NCBI RefSeq assembly: GCF_008630535.1 | Contig: NZ_VWPH01000011.1 | Span: 248,001 to 312,000 of the forward strand | Reading direction: 5' to 3' | From: Saccharopolyspora hirsuta | Lineage (GTDB): Bacteria; Actinomycetota; Actinomycetes; Mycobacteriales; Pseudonocardiaceae | Length of the DNA stretch: 64,000 nt | Shown: one piece after another, positions 61,076 through 64,000 of the stretch | Position numbering within the stretch: the first letter of the stretch is position 1 | Layout: each line of letters opens with the position of its first letter | The notes under the pieces: model-generated | Told to the model about the DNA's origin: nothing | The model's database searches: none | The model's input: only the letters and a program-made list of their open reading frames with translations | Translations under genes and position numbers: made by a program

Positions 61076-61475
61076 CGTGATCGGAGGTGGTGTTGGAGCG
61101 GCGCAGGTCCTCGACCACGCCGCGGATGCGGTCGGCCTGGGCCGGGGTCAGCCCGCGCAGGCTCACCGACTCCACACCGCCTTCCTTGAGGCTGCGCAGC
61201 TCCACCAGCGCGGCCAGCTGGGTCCGGATCTTGTCGCCGTGCTCGCCGTCGTCGAAGGTGTCCAGCGGTACGCCGAAGAAACCGGCCAGCGCCTTCAGGT
61301 GCTGCCAGCCGGGGTTCGGCGACTCGCCGGAGAGGATCTTGTAGAGCTGCGAGAGCGAGATCCCGGTGGCCGCGGCGATCGCCTTGACCTCGTACGGCTT
61401 CCCGGTCTCGGGGTTGGGGAAGGACTCCCGCAGCCACGCCAGCCGTTCGGCCAGGGCAGCACCAGGGTCGTTCAT
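61065..61475 (-). CDS. XRE family regulator paired with ImmA/IrrE
   Basis: 136 residues: an HTH of the XRE type, about 28-75 (YEVKAIAAATGISLSQLYKILSGESPNPGWQHLKALAGFFGVPLDTF), preceded by LAERLAWLRESFPNP and followed by a C-terminal helical part. Probably a repressor cleaved or bound by the ImmA/IrrE protein. First gene of the XRE-ImmA-membrane protein operon. A 20-bp perfect palindrome 78-97 bp upstream is the likely operator. Confidence 0.9.
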   Translation of the reverse strand: MNDPGAALAERLAWLRESFPNPETGKPYEVKAIAAATGISLSQLYKILSGESPNPGWQHLKALAGFFGVPLDTFDDGEHGDKIRTQLAALVELRSLKEGGVESVSLRGLTPAQADRIRGVVEDLRRSNTTSDHDEA

Positions 61476-61952
61476 CACACTCTCCGAAATCACGCGGCTT
61501 GGACCGTTTCGCCGATTGACGGATTCTCGCATCTAAGATTACCGTCTGTCGAGATTCCACGATCGTGGAATCGGAGTGCTGGGGGTGTGCCAGACAGGGC
61601 GCGGCGTGGCGTGCATACCGCGTCCTGCCTGGCACCCAAGTCCTCGCGGACCCGAGGTGAGCGCCGTCGCCGGCGCGCCGGGCGATCACCCGCTGTGTTG
61701 GAGACCACTCGGCTCCCGGGCCGCAGAATTCGGGTGCGGTCCACTGCGAACCCGGAGCGGTGGAAGGGCCTCAACCTGCTCGGCTTCGCCCTCGGCCAGG
61801 TCCGCGATCAGCTTAGGCAGCATCCGGAAAACCTTGCCCTGCAACGACTTTCCGACTGGTGGCGCGGATGCTCCTTGCGTCTCCACCGGGAGTCTTTCGC
61901 GCGCCGCCGGGGTGGGGTCGGTGCGGTGGGCCGGGGCGTGGAGAATTCCGCC
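61476..61952. promoter_or_regulatory. Divergent control region with a 20-bp perfect palindrome
   Basis: GATTCCACGATCGTGGAATC (61553-61572) is a perfect palindrome in the middle of the divergent space between the XRE operon and the SMI1/KNR4 gene. TAAGAT (61534-61539) and TTGACG (61516-61521) lie close by but are spaced too tightly to be one promoter. Otherwise the 477 bp show no gene. Confidence 0.6.
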
Positions 61953-63518
61953 ATGACGACGGGACTTCAGGCGGCAGCGCGGCGGCTGGCGCTGGGGGTG
62001 CGCGCCGGGGGCGGGCGCACCGGACCTGCGATCGTGTGGATGCGCGTCGAGGTGGACGCCGTTCGGATCACGCACCCGGTCGGCGTCGAGGTCGACCTCG
62101 AACCGGACTTCTTCGACGCGAAGTCGGCGCTCCTGGACCTGCTCCCGGTACCGTCCGCGGGGCGCCCGCTGGTCGTGGAGCTGGTGGTCCACGAGTCCGG
62201 CCGCTTCGAGCTGGCCTTCAGCTCGGCCCTGGAGTCGGAGTCCCGCGTGGTGCTCGACGACGAGTTCCGGCTCCCCGGACATCCGCTGCCCGGCATGGCG
62301 CTCCCGGCCGCGGCGCGGCACACCGGTGAGCCGACCGATCCGGCGGTGCTGGCCGAGATCTCCGCGCTGTTCCAGGAGTTCGTCGCGCGGTACCAGGAGA
62401 TCAAGGGGCGGCCACCGGCGTTGCGCCCCGGCTACTCCGAGCGGGAGATCGCCGCGGCCGAAGCCGAACTGGGCGCCCGACTCCCGGAGGACCTGCGCGC
62501 GCTGTACCGGATGACCCGGGACGACGCGGCCGAGACCGGATTGCTCGGCCGGTACTCGCCGTACCCGCTGGACCACGTCGTGGAGTACCACCAGCCGGGT
62601 TCGCTGGGCTGGAACGACGGGCCGTTCGACGACGCCGTGGTCTTCGAATCGGAACCGCCGGACACCATCAAGCGCCTGTCGCGCAACGACTGGTGGATCA
62701 CCTTCGCCACGGACTTCGCGATGAACAACCTCGCGGTCGACCTCGACCCGGCCGAGCGCGGCAGGCCCGGCCAGATCTTCGAGTACGGCCGCGACGTCCA
62801 CGGCCCGCCGGACTACTACGCGGAATCCGTCACCGAGGTGCTGACCGGCGTCGTGGAAGCCCTGCGCGAAGGCGACTACGAGGACGAGGACCCGGAATCG
62901 GACTACCTGCAGACCTGCACCGGTCTCGGCGGCGCGGGCTTCGACGAGCGGGTCCACCACGACTTCGGCAACCGCGACCCGGCCGAGATCGCGGAACTCG
63001 ACGGCGACGCCCAGCTGATCTCCATCAACGACGCGGTGGACCTGGACCTGGCCGCGCTGACCCCGCTGCGCAACCTGCGCGAGCTCCGGATCAACCGCGC
63101 GAAGCTCGTCGTACCGGCGCTGAGCGGTCTGCCCGCCCTGGAGTCAGTGTCGATCGAAGCGGAGCGGATCGACCTCCACACCCTGGCGGACCAGCCGACG
63201 ATCTGGGACCTGAAGCTCACCGGAGCGGCCGAGCGGCTCGACGTCGCAGTGCTGCGCACCCTGCCGGTGCTGACCAGGCTGGACCTGTCGGAGGTCGAGG
63301 TCGAGGACGTCGCGCCGATCGCGGACCTGCCGGGTCTGCGCGTGCTGGTCCTCAACGCGGCCCAGTGGGCGGACCTGCGCCGGATGGGCCTCCGCCCGCC
63401 GAACCTGGCCGCGGCGGAACGGGTGGGCACGGGCTCGCTCCGCGAAACGGCGGACTGGGCGGAATGGCTCACCGGAAACCCGGTGCCGCTCAACACGACC
63501 TCCGGCACCACGAGGTGA
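61953..63518 (+). CDS. SMI1/KNR4 and leucine-rich-repeat protein
   Basis: 521 residues in three parts: an N-terminal alpha/beta domain (1-120), an SMI1/KNR4 domain (about 157-300, with PGYSEREIAAAEAELGARLPEDLRALYRM and FATDFAMNNLAVDLDP) and leucine-rich repeats (about 355-490; LAALTPLRNLRELRI, LDVAVLRTLPVLTRLDLSEVEVEDVAPIADLPGLRVLVL). SMI1/KNR4 proteins often serve as immunity proteins to polymorphic toxins, but no toxin gene is seen here. ATG 61953 with GGAG upstream. No signal peptide. Confidence 0.85.
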   Translation: MTTGLQAAARRLALGVRAGGGRTGPAIVWMRVEVDAVRITHPVGVEVDLEPDFFDAKSALLDLLPVPSAGRPLVVELVVHESGRFELAFSSALESESRVVLDDEFRLPGHPLPGMALPAAARHTGEPTDPAVLAEISALFQEFVARYQEIKGRPPALRPGYSEREIAAAEAELGARLPEDLRALYRMTRDDAAETGLLGRYSPYPLDHVVEYHQPGSLGWNDGPFDDAVVFESEPPDTIKRLSRNDWWITFATDFAMNNLAVDLDPAERGRPGQIFEYGRDVHGPPDYYAESVTEVLTGVVEALREGDYEDEDPESDYLQTCTGLGGAGFDERVHHDFGNRDPAEIAELDGDAQLISINDAVDLDLAALTPLRNLRELRINRAKLVVPALSGLPALESVSIEAERIDLHTLADQPTIWDLKLTGAAERLDVAVLRTLPVLTRLDLSEVEVEDVAPIADLPGLRVLVLNAAQWADLRRMGLRPPNLAAAERVGTGSLRETADWAEWLTGNPVPLNTTSGTTR

Positions 63519-63554
63519 AGCGACGGGCGCCCTCCGCGGAGGACGCCCGTCGCT
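63519..63554. terminator. Bidirectional terminator behind the SMI1/KNR4 gene
   Basis: AGCGACGGGCG (63519-63529) pairs perfectly with CGCCCGTCGCT (63544-63554), and the loop CCTCCGCGGAGG continues the helix. It starts directly at the stop codon, between convergent genes. Confidence 0.9.
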
Positions 63555-63650
63555 ATCGGGGGTGCGGCCGGACGGTGTCGGGGAGGGGGCGAACCCGCCC
63601 GGCCGCGCGGCTCGATGCTCGGAGGTCGGGGGAGCGCATCGAGCCGGGTT

Positions 63651-63944
63651 TCAGAGGCGCCGCAGGGATTCCAGGACGCGGTGCTGGAGCTCCAGCGGCG
63701 GAGCTTCGGGCGGGGTCAGCGGCCACTGCGGTGGTTCCGGGGTGTCCGGTTCGCGGAGGCGGTGCCTGCCGGTGGGTTGGTCGCGCCGGGATTCGGCCTC
63801 GACGTGCTCGATGAGCTGCCAGACGTTCGTCGCGCCCTCGCCCGCGCCCGCGTGCTGGGGGAGGCGCCGGTGGTGGACGTACATGAGCGTCATGCCGATG
63901 AGCAGGGACAGCAGGCAGGCGGTGGCGGTCCAGAACGGGGACAT
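63651..63944 (-). CDS. Small membrane protein of unknown function
   Basis: 97 residues with one N-terminal TM helix (WTATACLLSLLIGMTLMYV, about 5-23), then a hydrophilic, proline-rich tail (EPDTPEPPQWPLTPPEAPPLE). I recognise no family. The upstream partner, if any, is beyond the right edge of the window. Confidence 0.65.
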   Translation of the reverse strand: MSPFWTATACLLSLLIGMTLMYVHHRRLPQHAGAGEGATNVWQLIEHVEAESRRDQPTGRHRLREPDTPEPPQWPLTPPEAPPLELQHRVLESLRRL

Positions 63945-64000
63945 CAGGTGGTTCCTCCTCGTCGGTCGAGCACGGATCGGTCGGCTCTCGCGCTCACGGC

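Overview
The window is high-GC actinomycete chromosome with dense genes, many 4-bp ATGA/GTGA overlaps, GTG starts, a partial Streptomyces-type conservon, an F420-type luciferase-like oxidoreductase, and several hairpin or palindrome families between genes. A member of Pseudonocardiaceae, Saccharopolyspora-like, is my best guess. That is an inference from gene content and repeat style, since no rRNA or tRNA gene is present. No prophage, transposase, CRISPR array or biosynthetic megacluster is visible.

Layout. 1-2577 (-): conservon fragment (DUF742, roadblock and histidine-kinase-like ATPase; the GTPase would lie beyond the left edge). 3007-6809 (-): two-gene ABC exporter in which a secreted alpha/beta-hydrolase domain is fused to the ATPase. 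7301-8473 (+): a yybP-ykoY manganese riboswitch with its TerC-family gene. 8635-9916 (-): RES toxin with Xre/MbcA-type antitoxin. 10085-11062 (-): secreted GH18 chitinase-like protein. 11227-26198: a large CoA-thioester catabolic region with two acyl-CoA synthetases, three SDRs, three acyl-CoA dehydrogenases, a MaoC hydratase, a TetR regulator, an AbgT transporter, and a HAD hydrolase / APH-like kinase / acyl-CoA dehydrogenase operon that mirrors the domain order of human ACAD10. 26372-31241: luciferase-like oxidoreductase, secreted protein, BenE transporter with divergent XRE-cupin regulator, TetR-VOC pair. 31475-37453: choline-to-betaine type module (GMC oxidoreductase, APC permease, aldehyde dehydrogenase) with divergent TetR. 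37726-45816: coiled-coil protein, S37 peptidase, acyltransferase, DUF574 methyltransferase, superoxide dismutase, CitA/CitB-type two-component system. 46487-51431: a frameshifted HxlR pseudogene, then an AraC regulator, aldehyde dehydrogenase and copper amine oxidase, analogous to feaR-feaB-tynA of E. coli. 51621-53896: AbiEi/DUF559-type protein, YchJ-like protein, MerR regulator. 54125-58330: sulfur-scavenging operon (SsuA, SsuC, SsuB and a DszA/NtaA-type monooxygenase) headed by a leaderless cysteine-rich leader peptide. 58598-59221: PAP2-like membrane protein. 59265-61475 (-): XRE / ImmA-IrrE / seven-TM membrane protein operon. 61953-63944: SMI1/KNR4-LRR protein and a small membrane protein.

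Three intergenic sequence families stand out. (1) A roughly 170-215 bp element in five places (6949, 8553 partial, 14547, 23101, 43350) forms a small and a large hairpin whose arms differ between copies but stay complementary. (2) A 46-nt palindrome with half-site GTCGTGAGTGCGTAAC lies directly behind four stop codons, with two looser relatives. (3) Short TTTC-N4-GAAA palindromes are clustered at 17.3, 26.3, 31.3 and 43.1-43.3 kb. The covarying element, the XRE-ImmA-membrane operon, the hydrolase-ABC fusion and the split ACAD10-like operon are the most promising leads for undescribed biology.
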